Positions 34,254 to 42,830 of a DNA stretch of 64,000 nucleotides are shown piece by piece (position 1 is the stretch's first letter; every line of letters begins with the position of its first letter). The translations under genes were made by a program, and so were the position numbers. Under the pieces are notes generated by a model, which did not search any database, had not been told where the DNA came from, and was given only the letters and a program-made list of their open reading frames with translations. This DNA comes from Flavobacterium hydatis (GTDB taxonomy: Bacteria; Bacteroidota; Bacteroidia; Flavobacteriales; Flavobacteriaceae), in assembly GCF_000737695.1 (NCBI RefSeq), contig NZ_JPRM01000036.1:101197-165196 (forward strand). The letters run 5' to 3'.

Positions 34254-36287
34254 ATGCCATATCTGTGGACAAATAACAAGGTTGCAGTAGAACACGAAGA
34301 ATTGGTTCCGGAGTATTGGAATTGTTTAAAAAGTTTGCAATCAGAACTTAATCGTTACAAGCAGAAACCTTTTGGCATAAAGCGTTTACAAGTAGGAGGA
34401 AATGGCCGAAAGTTATTGATAGATTTTGATAGTTTAAAAACAACAATTCAGGATGCTTTAGGAGATCCGAGAAGAATAGATAATCCGCTGGAAGTTTTTT
34501 TTGATTTTGATGCGGCTGCTGTTCGATACTATGCCAAGTTTAAAAGAGCAGGAAATGCATTAGAGGCTGACGAACAGGAACGATATATTATTAATGCAAG
34601 TGTCATGAATGCAGCAATAAAGTTAGAACAGGCTCGCATACAAGAAAGAATAAAGTTAAGAGGTTCGATACGAGGAATCATTGCAATATTGGTAAAAGAT
34701 GTAGAGAACTTCAATAATACATTAAAAATTAAACATGAAGTAAACCACAATTTGCCAGCGAGCGAAAAGCAATTTAAAAAACTCTTAAAAGCTTGTAAAG
34801 ACGATTTGTATTATCCGATTATAAAAGACCCGAAAGGCGGAAAAACAAACAATGCCCGAAAAGTGGATGATAAAACGGAAATGATTTTTAACGGCTTGTT
34901 CAAAAATCAAATGCATAAACCAACACCAACTGAAATAGCCCGTAATTATGAAGCTTTTTTAAATGGTTATGCCGAGGTTTTTAATGAGGAAACGGGCGAA
35001 ATGTTTGATCCGAGAGAATATAAAAAACTTTCTAATACCACAATTATCAATTACATCAATAAATGGGAAAACAGAATTGCGACGCATTTATCCAGAAGTG
35101 GTGACAGACAAAAATATATGAGTCAATATACGACTCCGCATCAAATGGATTTGCCAGTTTATTCGGGTTCGATTTTATCTATAGATGACAGAAACCCACC
35201 GTTTTGGTACGAAAAAGGAAAAAGAGCCTGGTTTTATATTGGGTGCGATATCGCTTCTCAATGCTTTACGACTGTGGTTTACGGGAAAACGAAAGAAGGT
35301 ATTATCGTTGATTTTTACCGACAAATGGTTCGAAATTATACCGAGTGGAATTTGCCTTTGCCGAATGAATTAGAATGTGAGAGTTCATTAAATAGTAGTT
35401 TCAGGAATACGCTGCTTCGTCCTGGTGCCATGTTTCAGAGTACCCGAATTATTGCCAACAAAGCCAGTGGGAAATATATTGAGAGAATGTTTGGTAAAGT
35501 ACGATATGATGTCGAGAAAGAAGCCTTTGGGTGGATTGGACGTCCGCATGCTAAGAAAGAATCCAATCAGACAGGTCCGGGAGAAAATAAAATTATTCCG
35601 TACAACCAATTGATTAACGAACGAATGCTGGAAATCGAACAATGGAATAATATGCCGCATCCTGAACATGCTACGATGAGCCGTTTTGATTATTTCCTTA
35701 ACAAACAACATCCTGATTTAAAACCGACAAACTGGGAAGCAATTTTACCAATTATTGGTTATAAAACCGAAACATCGTGCAAGTTGGGGTATGTAACACT
35801 TCAGGGAAAAAGAAGAGCAATCGCCGAAGATGGAAAGATTTTGACAGGTGAAGCTTTAGTCAATGTAATGAAAATTATCGAAAGCAAAGAGGTTAATGTC
35901 TACTGGCTTGATGGTAATGACGGACAGGTTATAAAAGCTTTTGTGTATATGAATGACCGATTGATTTGCGAAATAATGGAAATGCCACGCTACAATCGAG
36001 CTTCTATAGAAAGAACAGATGCTGATTATTTGGCGAGAGCTTTACAAAGTTCTTATGTAGCATCGGTAGAAGCTTTTGCTAAACGCCAAAGAGACAAAAT
36101 AGAAAGGATCAATCTTATTGATAATACACCCAGAACGATCAATTCCAATTTTAAGTTTTCAAATATTAAACGCTTTGAAGCGAAAGAAGAACAGCCGGTT
36201 GAAATATTTGATGATGAAGCCGAAGATGATTTTGCAATTGTACCGCAAGGGAATGCAATACCAAGCTGGAAAAGAAATTTTATGTAA
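34254..36287 (+). CDS. MuA-type transposase
   Basis: A 677-residue protein. The RNase H-like catalytic core lies at about 300-450: first acid in ILSIDDRNPP (Asp311/312), third in GKYIERMFG (Glu410). The region of the second acid reads LECESSLNSSF, with Glu376 where other DDE enzymes have Asp. The C-terminal beta-barrel and MuB-contact region follow (KLGYVTLQGKRR; VNVYWLDGNDGQVIKAFVY). The N-terminal 200 residues contain helical DNA-binding segments. It catalyses replicative transposition with the ATPase encoded next (17-base gap). A protein of this length with an intact frame argues that mobility is retained. Confidence 0.9.
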   Translation: MPYLWTNNKVAVEHEELVPEYWNCLKSLQSELNRYKQKPFGIKRLQVGGNGRKLLIDFDSLKTTIQDALGDPRRIDNPLEVFFDFDAAAVRYYAKFKRAGNALEADEQERYIINASVMNAAIKLEQARIQERIKLRGSIRGIIAILVKDVENFNNTLKIKHEVNHNLPASEKQFKKLLKACKDDLYYPIIKDPKGGKTNNARKVDDKTEMIFNGLFKNQMHKPTPTEIARNYEAFLNGYAEVFNEETGEMFDPREYKKLSNTTIINYINKWENRIATHLSRSGDRQKYMSQYTTPHQMDLPVYSGSILSIDDRNPPFWYEKGKRAWFYIGCDIASQCFTTVVYGKTKEGIIVDFYRQMVRNYTEWNLPLPNELECESSLNSSFRNTLLRPGAMFQSTRIIANKASGKYIERMFGKVRYDVEKEAFGWIGRPHAKKESNQTGPGENKIIPYNQLINERMLEIEQWNNMPHPEHATMSRFDYFLNKQHPDLKPTNWEAILPIIGYKTETSCKLGYVTLQGKRRAIAEDGKILTGEALVNVMKIIESKEVNVYWLDGNDGQVIKAFVYMNDRLICEIMEMPRYNRASIERTDADYLARALQSSYVASVEAFAKRQRDKIERINLIDNTPRTINSNFKFSNIKRFEAKEEQPVEIFDDEAEDDFAIVPQGNAIPSWKRNFM

Positions 36288-36304
36288 TAATAAAAAGTAA
36301 AACA

Positions 36305-37183
36305 ATGAACCTAACAAACGAATTTAAACAAAAAGTAAGACTGGCACTCATTGAAGCTCGTCAAAATTATGGAGGCTCAGATGCTGATTTCTCAAAGTCG
36401 AAAGGAATAAAAGCTTCCATTTATTCCCGATTAAAAAATGGAGAAATCGAAAGAATTTTATCCGATACAACTTGGATTACTTTAGGAAGAGAACTTCAGG
36501 TAAAAGTATTTGAAGACAATTGGAAAGTGGCCAGAACAACAGTTTATACGGAAATAGAAGATAATCTCAATTTTTGTGCAGCACTAAGCAAATCGATGGT
36601 TTTGGTTGATGATTGCGGGATTGGTAAAACATTTTGTACCAAGCATATTATCAAAAAAATGAAAAATACTTTTTATGTCGATTGTTCTCAAGCCAAAAGC
36701 AAACAACAATTTATTAGGCTTCTTGCTAAAACGGTCGGCATAGATAATCAAGGAAAATATGTAGATGTAAAAGCCAATTTAAAATATTACGTCACGACGC
36801 TCGAAAAACCTCTAATTGTGCTTGATGAAGCTGGAGATCTTGAATATAACGCATTTCTGGAACTTAAAGAATTATGGAATGGAACTGATGGAGCTTGTGG
36901 ATGGTATATGATTGGTGCCGATGGATTGAGAGCCAAAATTCAGAAAGGAATCAGTAATAAGAAAGTAGGTTTTGCCGAAATATTCAGTCGATTCTCAGAC
37001 GAATTTATCAAGTTGGTTCCTAACGGTAAAGTAGACAGAACTATTTTTTATACTCAATTAATAGGAGATGTTGCCAATGCCAATATTGAAGACCGTAGCA
37101 AAACCAAAATACTGGTAAATAAATGCATCGGCAAAGAAACGACACTTAGATATTTAGAAACTCTCATAAAAATAGGCGCATAA
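36305..37183 (+). CDS. MuB-type AAA+ ATPase, transposition target activator
   Basis: A 292-residue protein. The N-terminal helix-turn-helix region (DADFSKSKGIKASIYSRL) is followed by an AAA+ ATPase with Walker A DDCGIGKTFC (first Gly replaced by Asp) and Walker B PLIVLDEAGDL. This layout is that of MuB, which binds target DNA and activates MuA. The gene ends directly before the next ATG (TAA-ATG without gap). Confidence 0.9.
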   Translation: MNLTNEFKQKVRLALIEARQNYGGSDADFSKSKGIKASIYSRLKNGEIERILSDTTWITLGRELQVKVFEDNWKVARTTVYTEIEDNLNFCAALSKSMVLVDDCGIGKTFCTKHIIKKMKNTFYVDCSQAKSKQQFIRLLAKTVGIDNQGKYVDVKANLKYYVTTLEKPLIVLDEAGDLEYNAFLELKELWNGTDGACGWYMIGADGLRAKIQKGISNKKVGFAEIFSRFSDEFIKLVPNGKVDRTIFYTQLIGDVANANIEDRSKTKILVNKCIGKETTLRYLETLIKIGA

Positions 37184-37810
37184 ATGGCACGAGCAATATC
37201 TCCCAAAACATTATTTGAAAAGAAGTTCGACGAGTTTGATTTTGAAGGAATCTGGGGCGACGTATTTGGCAAACCCGAAAAAGGCGGTGTTTGGATTATA
37301 TACGGAGCCGAAAAAAACGGAAAAACGCTCTTTGCACTTAAACTGGCCGAATTTTTAACCAAGTATGAAAATGTTTGGTACATATCTGCCGAGGAAGGAA
37401 CAGGAAAAGAATTTCAAGCCAATGCCCAACGTGCCAAAATAGATCCTGCTTCGAGAAGAATAAAGTTCTCTGAATATACTGAAATCGAAGTAGTAAAAGA
37501 AAGATTATCTAAACGCCAAGCGCCCAAAATTGTGCTGTTTGATAATATGACGATTTATAATGACGAACTAAAAAATGGTGCTTTCAGACGTTTTACTTCG
37601 GAGTTTCAGAATACAACAATGATATTTTTGGCGCACGAAGAGAAAAAAGAACCTTACACCGCTACAGCTAAACTAGCCAAGAAGTTAGCTAAGATTTATA
37701 TCCGAATAGAAGGATTAACTGCTTTTGTCGCCGGAAGATGTCCGGGAGGAATAATGGCGATAAACGAAAAAACAGCCATGTTATATCACGGAAGTGATAT
37801 CAAAAAATAA
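37184..37810 (+). CDS. P-loop ATPase (RecA/AAA_24-like), early phage protein
   Basis: A 208-residue NTPase with Walker A IIYGAEKNGKTLFA and Walker B KIVLFDNM, followed by FLAHEEKKE (sensor-like). It abuts MuB with no spacer. Comparable RecA-like phage ATPases aid recombination or replication. It is too short and lacks the nuclease domain to be a terminase. Confidence 0.8.
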   Translation: MARAISPKTLFEKKFDEFDFEGIWGDVFGKPEKGGVWIIYGAEKNGKTLFALKLAEFLTKYENVWYISAEEGTGKEFQANAQRAKIDPASRRIKFSEYTEIEVVKERLSKRQAPKIVLFDNMTIYNDELKNGAFRRFTSEFQNTTMIFLAHEEKKEPYTATAKLAKKLAKIYIRIEGLTAFVAGRCPGGIMAINEKTAMLYHGSDIKK

Positions 37811-37854
37811 AATTCAAAAATAATAATTACCCAAAAATTTAAATCAAAACTAAT

Positions 37855-38133
37855 ATGACAGCAAACGAAATCACAACCCGTTTAGACATTTTGTACAATG
37901 TCCTTCTTTATTGTTCCGAAAAACACGCCACTTTTAGCAAGTTTCAGCGTATTTGCATCAACCAGGAACGAGGTGCTTTATTGAGTAGATTCTCTTTTTT
38001 ATTGGATGAAATATCCGAAAATGAAGTTAGAGATTATAAATGTCCTCCAGTAATTGAAGCTAAGATTCAGTTTACACTCCAAAAAATAAAAGATACCAAC
38101 TGGCTTGCTTTTGAACAATCCAGATTATCATAA
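37855..38133 (+). CDS. small early phage protein
   Basis: A 92-residue helical, soluble protein, unrecognised (ITTRLDILYNVLLYCSEKH; two Cys near YCSEK and KCPP). It lies in the rightward early operon after the ATPase gene. Confidence 0.6.
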   Translation: MTANEITTRLDILYNVLLYCSEKHATFSKFQRICINQERGALLSRFSFLLDEISENEVRDYKCPPVIEAKIQFTLQKIKDTNWLAFEQSRLS

Positions 38134-38183
38134 AGAGAAAATAGCAAGAAGATTTTTCAGCCCTTTTTACAAAACCAAAAGCT

Positions 38184-38345
38184 ATGAATAATACAATAAT
38201 CTTATTAGTGATATTGCTTATCGGTACAAACCTAAAGCCGATTAAAATCTATATCGAATGGCTAAGATTTAAACTTAAAACAATGCATAAACAAAGGAAA
38301 TATGAGCGTAACAATCAAACCAATAACGGATCACGAATCATATGA
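38184..38345 (+). CDS. 53-residue membrane-anchored small protein
   Basis: A short frame starts with MNNTIILLVILLIGTN, a membrane segment, then a basic tail. It overlaps the next gene by 44 bases in another frame, so the 3' part may be fortuitous. It is kept because it fills the gap before 38302 and has the right start context. Confidence 0.4.
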   Translation: MNNTIILLVILLIGTNLKPIKIYIEWLRFKLKTMHKQRKYERNNQTNNGSRII

Positions 38346-38502
38346 GGTAAACGGACATTTGGTTTATAAAGACACATTAAATAACTGGATATCCAAATCT
38401 GATTTATCCGAAAAGGAACGATTGGCTTTTAGCCAATATACCAAAATTGTCATCCAGAATCCCCGATTTAAAAAACACACTAAAGCAACGTATAACGATT
38501 AA
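38302..38502 (+). CDS. small early phage protein
   Basis: A 66-residue soluble, basic protein, unrecognised. An AAGGAAA sequence just before the ATG is a rare clear ribosome-binding site for this AT-rich genome. Confidence 0.6.
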   Translation: MSVTIKPITDHESYEVNGHLVYKDTLNNWISKSDLSEKERLAFSQYTKIVIQNPRFKKHTKATYND

Positions 38503-38513
38503 ATAAAAAAAGT

Positions 38514-38717
38514 ATGAGCAACAGAAAAGCAAAACTAGACACGATTGGATTTTTAACAATAGTAACAATTGTTTTCACAATCTTAAAAATTACCAATCTT
38601 ATTACCTGGAGTTGGTGGTTGGTTTCATCGCCAATTTTAATTCCGTTTGGGTTAGTTCTTACTTATTTGGTTCTGGCAGGATTGCTCTTTATGATCAAGC
38701 AATTACAGGAAGAATAA
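38514..38717 (+). CDS. small two-span membrane protein
   Basis: A 67-residue protein with two membrane segments (IGFLTIVTIVFTILKITNLI and the segment SSPILIPFGLVLTYLVLAGL). It could be a holin-like or exclusion protein, but position in the early operon argues against late lysis timing. Function unknown. Confidence 0.6.
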   Translation: MSNRKAKLDTIGFLTIVTIVFTILKITNLITWSWWLVSSPILIPFGLVLTYLVLAGLLFMIKQLQEE

Positions 38718-38823
38718 AAGCAATTTTTTTGATAATTACATAAATAAGTAATAGACTTCAATATTACAAAAATATGTAATAAATAGGCTAATAAAGCCGT
38801 TTTTGGAGTCAAAAAAAATCGCC

Positions 38824-38854
38824 TTGTAGAATTAAAAATGTCTGTTTATCTTTG
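38824..38854 (+). promoter_or_regulatory. promoter of the 74-residue regulator (TTG-N20-TATCTTTG)
   Basis: TTG at 38824-38826 and TATCTTTG at 38847-38854 are separated by 20 bases. The -7 box is only four bases before the ATG at 38859, so the transcript should be leaderless or nearly so. The box is the same sequence as in the rightward early promoter. Confidence 0.65.
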
Positions 38855-38858
38855 TAAT

Positions 38859-39083
38859 ATGACTCGCAAAGAAAGACTTCTCGAAAGAAATAATTTAGTA
38901 CGTAAGCACTTTTATTCATTAATGGCAAAGAATCCTAAATGGAGGATTGATGCTGTAATTGAGGAAGTTGCTAAAAAATATTTTTTATCTACAAGAACCG
39001 TTGATGCCATTGTAAACTACGAAGGTATTTATAATGACAACCTCAAGGATTCAAATAAAAACAGTCAATTAAAAATGTTTTAA
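38859..39083 (+). CDS. putative HTH regulator (middle/late gene activator candidate)
   Basis: A 74-residue basic protein with a helix-turn-helix-like segment (DAVIEEVAKKYFLSTRTVDAIV). The start at 38859 is chosen because the in-frame ATG at 38838 lies inside the promoter. It is the last rightward gene before the tail genes, the position of Mor/C-type activators in Mu-like phages. That role is inferred from position. Confidence 0.6.
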   Translation: MTRKERLLERNNLVRKHFYSLMAKNPKWRIDAVIEEVAKKYFLSTRTVDAIVNYEGIYNDNLKDSNKNSQLKMF

Positions 39084-39135
39084 ACAGCATTTAAATGGCG
39101 TTTAAACAATGTAATTTTTATTTCGGCAATAATCT

Positions 39136-39163
39136 AAACCTCCTTATTCAGGAGGTTTTTTTA
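39136..39163 (+). terminator. intrinsic terminator after the early rightward genes
   Basis: AAACCTCC-N7-GGAGGTTT followed by a T-run. It lies between the convergent 74-residue regulator gene and the minus-strand tail gene. Confidence 0.85.
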
Positions 39164-39166
39164 TGC

Positions 39167-39643
39167 CTAAGAAATTATGTTCAGTTTTTTGTTTGAATAT
39201 AACGGATTGATCTCTCTGCAAATAGTGCTGTTAAATGTTAGTTTGTAACTCATAAAGCCATCTACAGCATTATCAACTTCTTCATTAACTTGTAATAATG
39301 GAGCAAATAAACTTCCTTTTAAATGCTGAAGTTTTTCGGATAATTTATGAATTAAATTAAACTCGGCTAATTCATCCGGATTTTCGACTGTTATATTAAG
39401 ATGGTCAATCCAGCCATTTTTACAATACAAAAGTACTTCTACAACACAATCTCCTTCCTGATTGCTTTCGGGCATATTTTGCCAGGCAATACTATTTATT
39501 TCAATAAGAGCTGCGGTCCAGATAACAGGATCGCCAGAAGCTGGATTAGAAATTTGTTTGCGCTGTAAATCGACCAATCCCAACTCAGGAATTGTCTTTA
39601 AAGCTTGTTTTATTTTTACAAATAATTCGTTGCGTGGTGTCAT
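39167..39643 (-). CDS. phage protein, possible tail completion (gp37-like)
   Basis: A 158-residue soluble protein, unrecognised with certainty. The start (NELFVKIKQALKTIPELGLVDL) and the extended beta pattern (VVEVLLYCKNGW) resemble gp37/DUF1834-like proteins near the head-tail junction of Mu-like phages. It is encoded on the minus strand with the gp25-like gene, against the direction of the other tail genes. Confidence 0.5.
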   Translation of the reverse strand: MTPRNELFVKIKQALKTIPELGLVDLQRKQISNPASGDPVIWTAALIEINSIAWQNMPESNQEGDCVVEVLLYCKNGWIDHLNITVENPDELAEFNLIHKLSEKLQHLKGSLFAPLLQVNEEVDNAVDGFMSYKLTFNSTICREINPLYSNKKLNIIS

Positions 39644-39765
39644 TTAAAATTTTGTTTTTACGTGATTAGTTTGCCTAACTATTTTTGAGATATAGGCATA
39701 ACAATTCGAAGCTGATGTATAACAGCTTTTCATTATTTTGTTTAAAACAGGCTTTTCTTTAAAGC

Positions 39766-40053
39766 CTATTTATATTGTCCATCGACATTTAAATTCCCAT
39801 CGTCATCGAGCTCAATATTATTAATCTTCATACCATCGTATTCCAGATTTTTTTTGGCTTCAATTAAAACGTTCATGTAATTGTCGTCGTTTAACATTTG
39901 CAAAATACCTACTCCCAGTTCAGGAAATTCACGATACTCGCCTTTGTTGGCAATCAAGATATGTTCTTGATGCAGGTTTTCTGAAAAACCAATCAATAGG
40001 TCTCCGTTCTGGAAGCCTAAATCCCCGTTTGTGTCTACTATTATATCATTCAT
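39766..40053 (-). CDS. baseplate wedge protein, GPW/gp25 family
   Basis: A 95-residue protein with the family pattern: DLGFQNGDLLIGFSENLHQEH, then GEYREFPELGVGILQML. In contractile tails gp25 forms the baseplate wedge with gpJ-like proteins. It is separated from the other baseplate genes (45-49 kb) and inverted relative to them. Confidence 0.85.
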   Translation of the reverse strand: MNDIIVDTNGDLGFQNGDLLIGFSENLHQEHILIANKGEYREFPELGVGILQMLNDDNYMNVLIEAKKNLEYDGMKINNIELDDDGNLNVDGQYK

Positions 40054-40285
40054 AAAGCAAAATTCGACTTTAGATACGTACCATAAAATTTAAGTTCCAA
40101 AGACTGTATAAAATCTCCACAAACTTTGTATAGATCTGATACAAGGGTTGGAAGACTATTTTTTTTGCAGCAGAAAAGCCCACAACTTTGCCTCAGAAAT
40201 CAATCGGAAAATTACTTTTTAATACGAGATACTTGTTTAAGTAAAACCAAAAGAAGGGTAGCGAAACGAGAATAAAAAAAACAAA
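40054..40285. promoter_or_regulatory. divergent regulatory region before lysis/tail operon
   Basis: 232 bp between the inverted gp25-like gene and the amidase gene. Two similar blocks, CACAAACTTTGTA and CACAACTTTGCC (about 60 bases apart), each resemble a degenerate -7 box. This region should hold the late promoter, perhaps dependent on the 74-residue regulator. Confidence 0.4.
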
Positions 40286-40696
40286 GTGAGACAAATAAAG
40301 TATTTAGCCGTGCATTGCACAGCAACCTCTCAAAACACATCAATAAGTAGCATACAGAACTACTGGAAAAATCAATTGGGTTGGAGAATGCCAGGTTACC
40401 ACTTTATTATAAAGCCAGATGGGGAAGTAGTTTCATTATTGCCAATAGAACAGGTTTCGAATGGCGTACAGGGATTTAATCATGAAAGCATCAACATATC
40501 TTATGTAGGTGGAATCGACGAAAAAGTTGTCCCTAAAGATAATCGAACACTTGCCCAGAAAGCTTCTTTGTTAAAATTGCTTACGGAGTTAAAACAAAAA
40601 TTTCCAAAAGCTATTATTCAGGGACACAGAGATTTTCCGAATGTAAAGAAAGCATGCCCAAGTTTTGACGCTAAAAAAGAATATCAACATGTATAA
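40286..40696 (+). CDS. N-acetylmuramoyl-L-alanine amidase (endolysin), GTG start
   Basis: A 136-residue amidase_2/PGRP-fold enzyme with zinc ligands in YLAVHCTAT (His), and GHRDFPNVKKACPSF (His and Cys). The start is GTG at 40286, since no ATG lies before the first conserved strand. It lacks a signal peptide, so it needs a holin to reach the cell wall. It overlaps the following lipoprotein gene by 8 bases. Confidence 0.9.
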   Translation: MRQIKYLAVHCTATSQNTSISSIQNYWKNQLGWRMPGYHFIIKPDGEVVSLLPIEQVSNGVQGFNHESINISYVGGIDEKVVPKDNRTLAQKASLLKLLTELKQKFPKAIIQGHRDFPNVKKACPSFDAKKEYQHV

Positions 40697-41180
40697 AAAA
40701 ACACTTTTGTTATCAGTGTTTATTTTTAGTTGTTTGTTGATTTCCTGTCGTACGACGCGACAGGAAACTCAAAAAACCGAAAATCAGACTCAAATAACAT
40801 CTGAAAAAGTAGTGATCTATAAGGATACTACAGTTTATGCTCCGAGAGCAGAAACGGAACTAAGAATCCCTTTATCTGAATTGGTGGCAAAGAGCCAATT
40901 GAAAACAGATTCGCAACCCATTTTTTATGTTCAGAAAAACGCCCAGGCAAAGGTTAAATTAAAAATTGTACACGATACGATTTCTATATCTGCAACCTGT
41001 GATAGCCTTGCAATAGTAGCCAAGATAAAAAATGAGTTCAAAAAAGAGAGTTCAAATGTTATTAAAAACACCAATATAGAAAGCAAGCAGAAAACAGGAT
41101 ATTCTTTTATCAATATCGGGATTGCTTTTTTACTCGGATTTGCATTTTGTTATATAATTAAATTTTTTAAAATAGTATGA
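40689..41180 (+). CDS. u-spanin-like lipoprotein with C-terminal membrane anchor
   Basis: A 163-residue protein from ATG 40689 (MYKKTLLLSVFIFSCLLISC). The lipobox LLISC makes a lipoprotein anchored in the outer membrane. The middle is hydrophilic with coiled-coil and beta segments, and the C-terminus is a membrane span (FINIGIAFLLGFAFCYII). A lipobox at one end and a membrane span at the other is the plan of a unimolecular spanin, which fuses the two membranes in the last lysis step. It lies directly after the amidase. The upstream in-frame ATG at 40665 would hide the signal peptide. Confidence 0.75.
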   Translation: MYKKTLLLSVFIFSCLLISCRTTRQETQKTENQTQITSEKVVIYKDTTVYAPRAETELRIPLSELVAKSQLKTDSQPIFYVQKNAQAKVKLKIVHDTISISATCDSLAIVAKIKNEFKKESSNVIKNTNIESKQKTGYSFINIGIAFLLGFAFCYIIKFFKIV

Positions 41181-42352
41181 GTTTACCAAATATAAAATTC
41201 AACATCTCTAGCAAGGGTCTAGGGTTGTTACAATCAGACATTCAAAAAGTACCAGGATTGGTATTAACTGGAGTTACAGTTACAGGAACTGGAAAAGTTG
41301 CTGTAGGTAGTTCGTATCAGATTTTCTCGCTTGATGAAGCAGTAAATCTTGGTATCGAAGAGACAGGTGCAAATGCTTTTGCTTACAAGCATATCAAAGC
41401 ATTTTACGACGAAACCAAAAGAGGAGCGGAACTTTGGTTCATGCTTGTTTTATCGACCATTACAATGGAAGATATGGCCGATTTGACAAAACCTTATGCA
41501 AAAAAGCTATTGGCTGATGCATCTGGAAAAATTAGAGTTTTAGGACTTCTTAAAAAAGCAGGAACTGCAGAAACTATCACAAACGGATTAGACGCCGATG
41601 TTGCTCTTGCTGTTGCAAAAGCGCAAGCATTAAACCAAGATTATGCAGACAGGTATTTCCCAGTTCGTACAATTATCTCAGGAAACAAATTCTCAGGAGT
41701 TGTTGCTGACTTAAAAGATTACACTACTGCAAGTTTCAACAAAGTATCTATTTTGTTAGCAAACACAGATGGTTCTAAAGAAGCTTCTGTAGGTTTGGCC
41801 TTAGGAAGAATCGCAAGTATTCCTTCTCAAAGAAAAATCTCTCGTGTAAAAGATGGTCCGGTAGAAGATTTTACTGCATATTTTACAGATGGATCTAAAG
41901 CAGAAAGCCTAGATACTTCTTGGAATGCTATCCATAACAAAGGGTATATCTTTTTACGCAGTTTTGCTAACCGTTCTGGTTATTATTTTACAAGCGATAC
42001 AACCTTAACTGGACCTACAGATGATTTCAATACTTTATCAAGAGGTTTGGTAATGGACGAAGCAGTACTTATTGCTTACGATACTTTAGTTGATGAATTA
42101 TCAGACGAAATTCCGGTTACAGATGCTGGAAAAATTCACCCAGTTACTATTAAATCATGGCAAAATGCTATCGAAAGACAAATCGATGGGTTAATGGTTC
42201 AAAACGGGAAATTATCTGGCGCAAAAGCATTTATCGACGAAAATCAAAATGTATTGGTTACAAACAATCTTGTTGTTGCCTTACAATTATTGCCAGTAGG
42301 TTATAGCGATTATATAACTGTAAACATCGGATTTACAACAAATTTAGAATAA
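41177..42352 (+). CDS. contractile tail sheath protein (DUF2586-like)
   Basis: A 391-residue protein. The N-terminal VPGLVLTGVTVTGTGKVAVG and the sheath-like C-terminal half (NAIHNKGYIFLRSFANRSGYYF; DLVDELSDEIPVTDAG-like) match DUF2586-type sheath proteins of Bacteroidota Mu-like phages. It is the first gene of the tail block and overlaps the preceding stop by four bases. It is followed after two bases by the tube gene. Confidence 0.85.
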   Translation: MSLPNIKFNISSKGLGLLQSDIQKVPGLVLTGVTVTGTGKVAVGSSYQIFSLDEAVNLGIEETGANAFAYKHIKAFYDETKRGAELWFMLVLSTITMEDMADLTKPYAKKLLADASGKIRVLGLLKKAGTAETITNGLDADVALAVAKAQALNQDYADRYFPVRTIISGNKFSGVVADLKDYTTASFNKVSILLANTDGSKEASVGLALGRIASIPSQRKISRVKDGPVEDFTAYFTDGSKAESLDTSWNAIHNKGYIFLRSFANRSGYYFTSDTTLTGPTDDFNTLSRGLVMDEAVLIAYDTLVDELSDEIPVTDAGKIHPVTIKSWQNAIERQIDGLMVQNGKLSGAKAFIDENQNVLVTNNLVVALQLLPVGYSDYITVNIGFTTNLE

Positions 42353-42354
42353 AT

Positions 42355-42771
42355 ATGAGCACATTTAGCAGCAAGCAATACGCTTGGTCAGATGTTTCCA
42401 TCTCAATTGGAGGCAGAATTATAGAAGGAATTACAGAAGTAGAATACACTGTAAAACAAGAAAAGGAAACTTTAAGAGGTCGCGGTAACAACCCTCACAA
42501 AGTAACACGTGGTAATAAATCTTACGAAGGAAAAATTACTATTTGGCAAAGTGAGCTTGAAGCTATGGTTTTAAGCGCTCCAAACTTTGATATCCTTGAC
42601 TTGACTTTTGATGTTATCGTTTCTTACGTTCCATCTGATGGAGGAAAAACGGTAATTGATGTTTTATCTGGTTGCGAATTTACCGAAACTAAGAAAAGCA
42701 TGAAACAAGGAGACAAAAACATGGTAGTCGAATTGCCAATTGTCTTTTTAGGTGTAAAAGCACAACAATAA
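42355..42771 (+). CDS. tail tube protein
   Basis: A 138-residue beta-rich protein (YAWSDVSISIGGRIIEGITE; KGKITIWQSELEAM-like middle), the size and position of tail tube proteins directly after the sheath. It forms the inner tube around which the sheath contracts. Confidence 0.85.
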   Translation: MSTFSSKQYAWSDVSISIGGRIIEGITEVEYTVKQEKETLRGRGNNPHKVTRGNKSYEGKITIWQSELEAMVLSAPNFDILDLTFDVIVSYVPSDGGKTVIDVLSGCEFTETKKSMKQGDKNMVVELPIVFLGVKAQQ

Positions 42772-42830
42772 TCTTAATCAAACCAACCAAAACAGTTTAA
42801 CTCGTTTTGGTTGGTTAAATAAAACAAACA

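Noticed and set aside
37184..37810. Large terminase subunit
   Set aside because: It has Walker motifs but is only 208 residues, without nuclease domain, and abuts MuB; it fits a RecA-like early ATPase.
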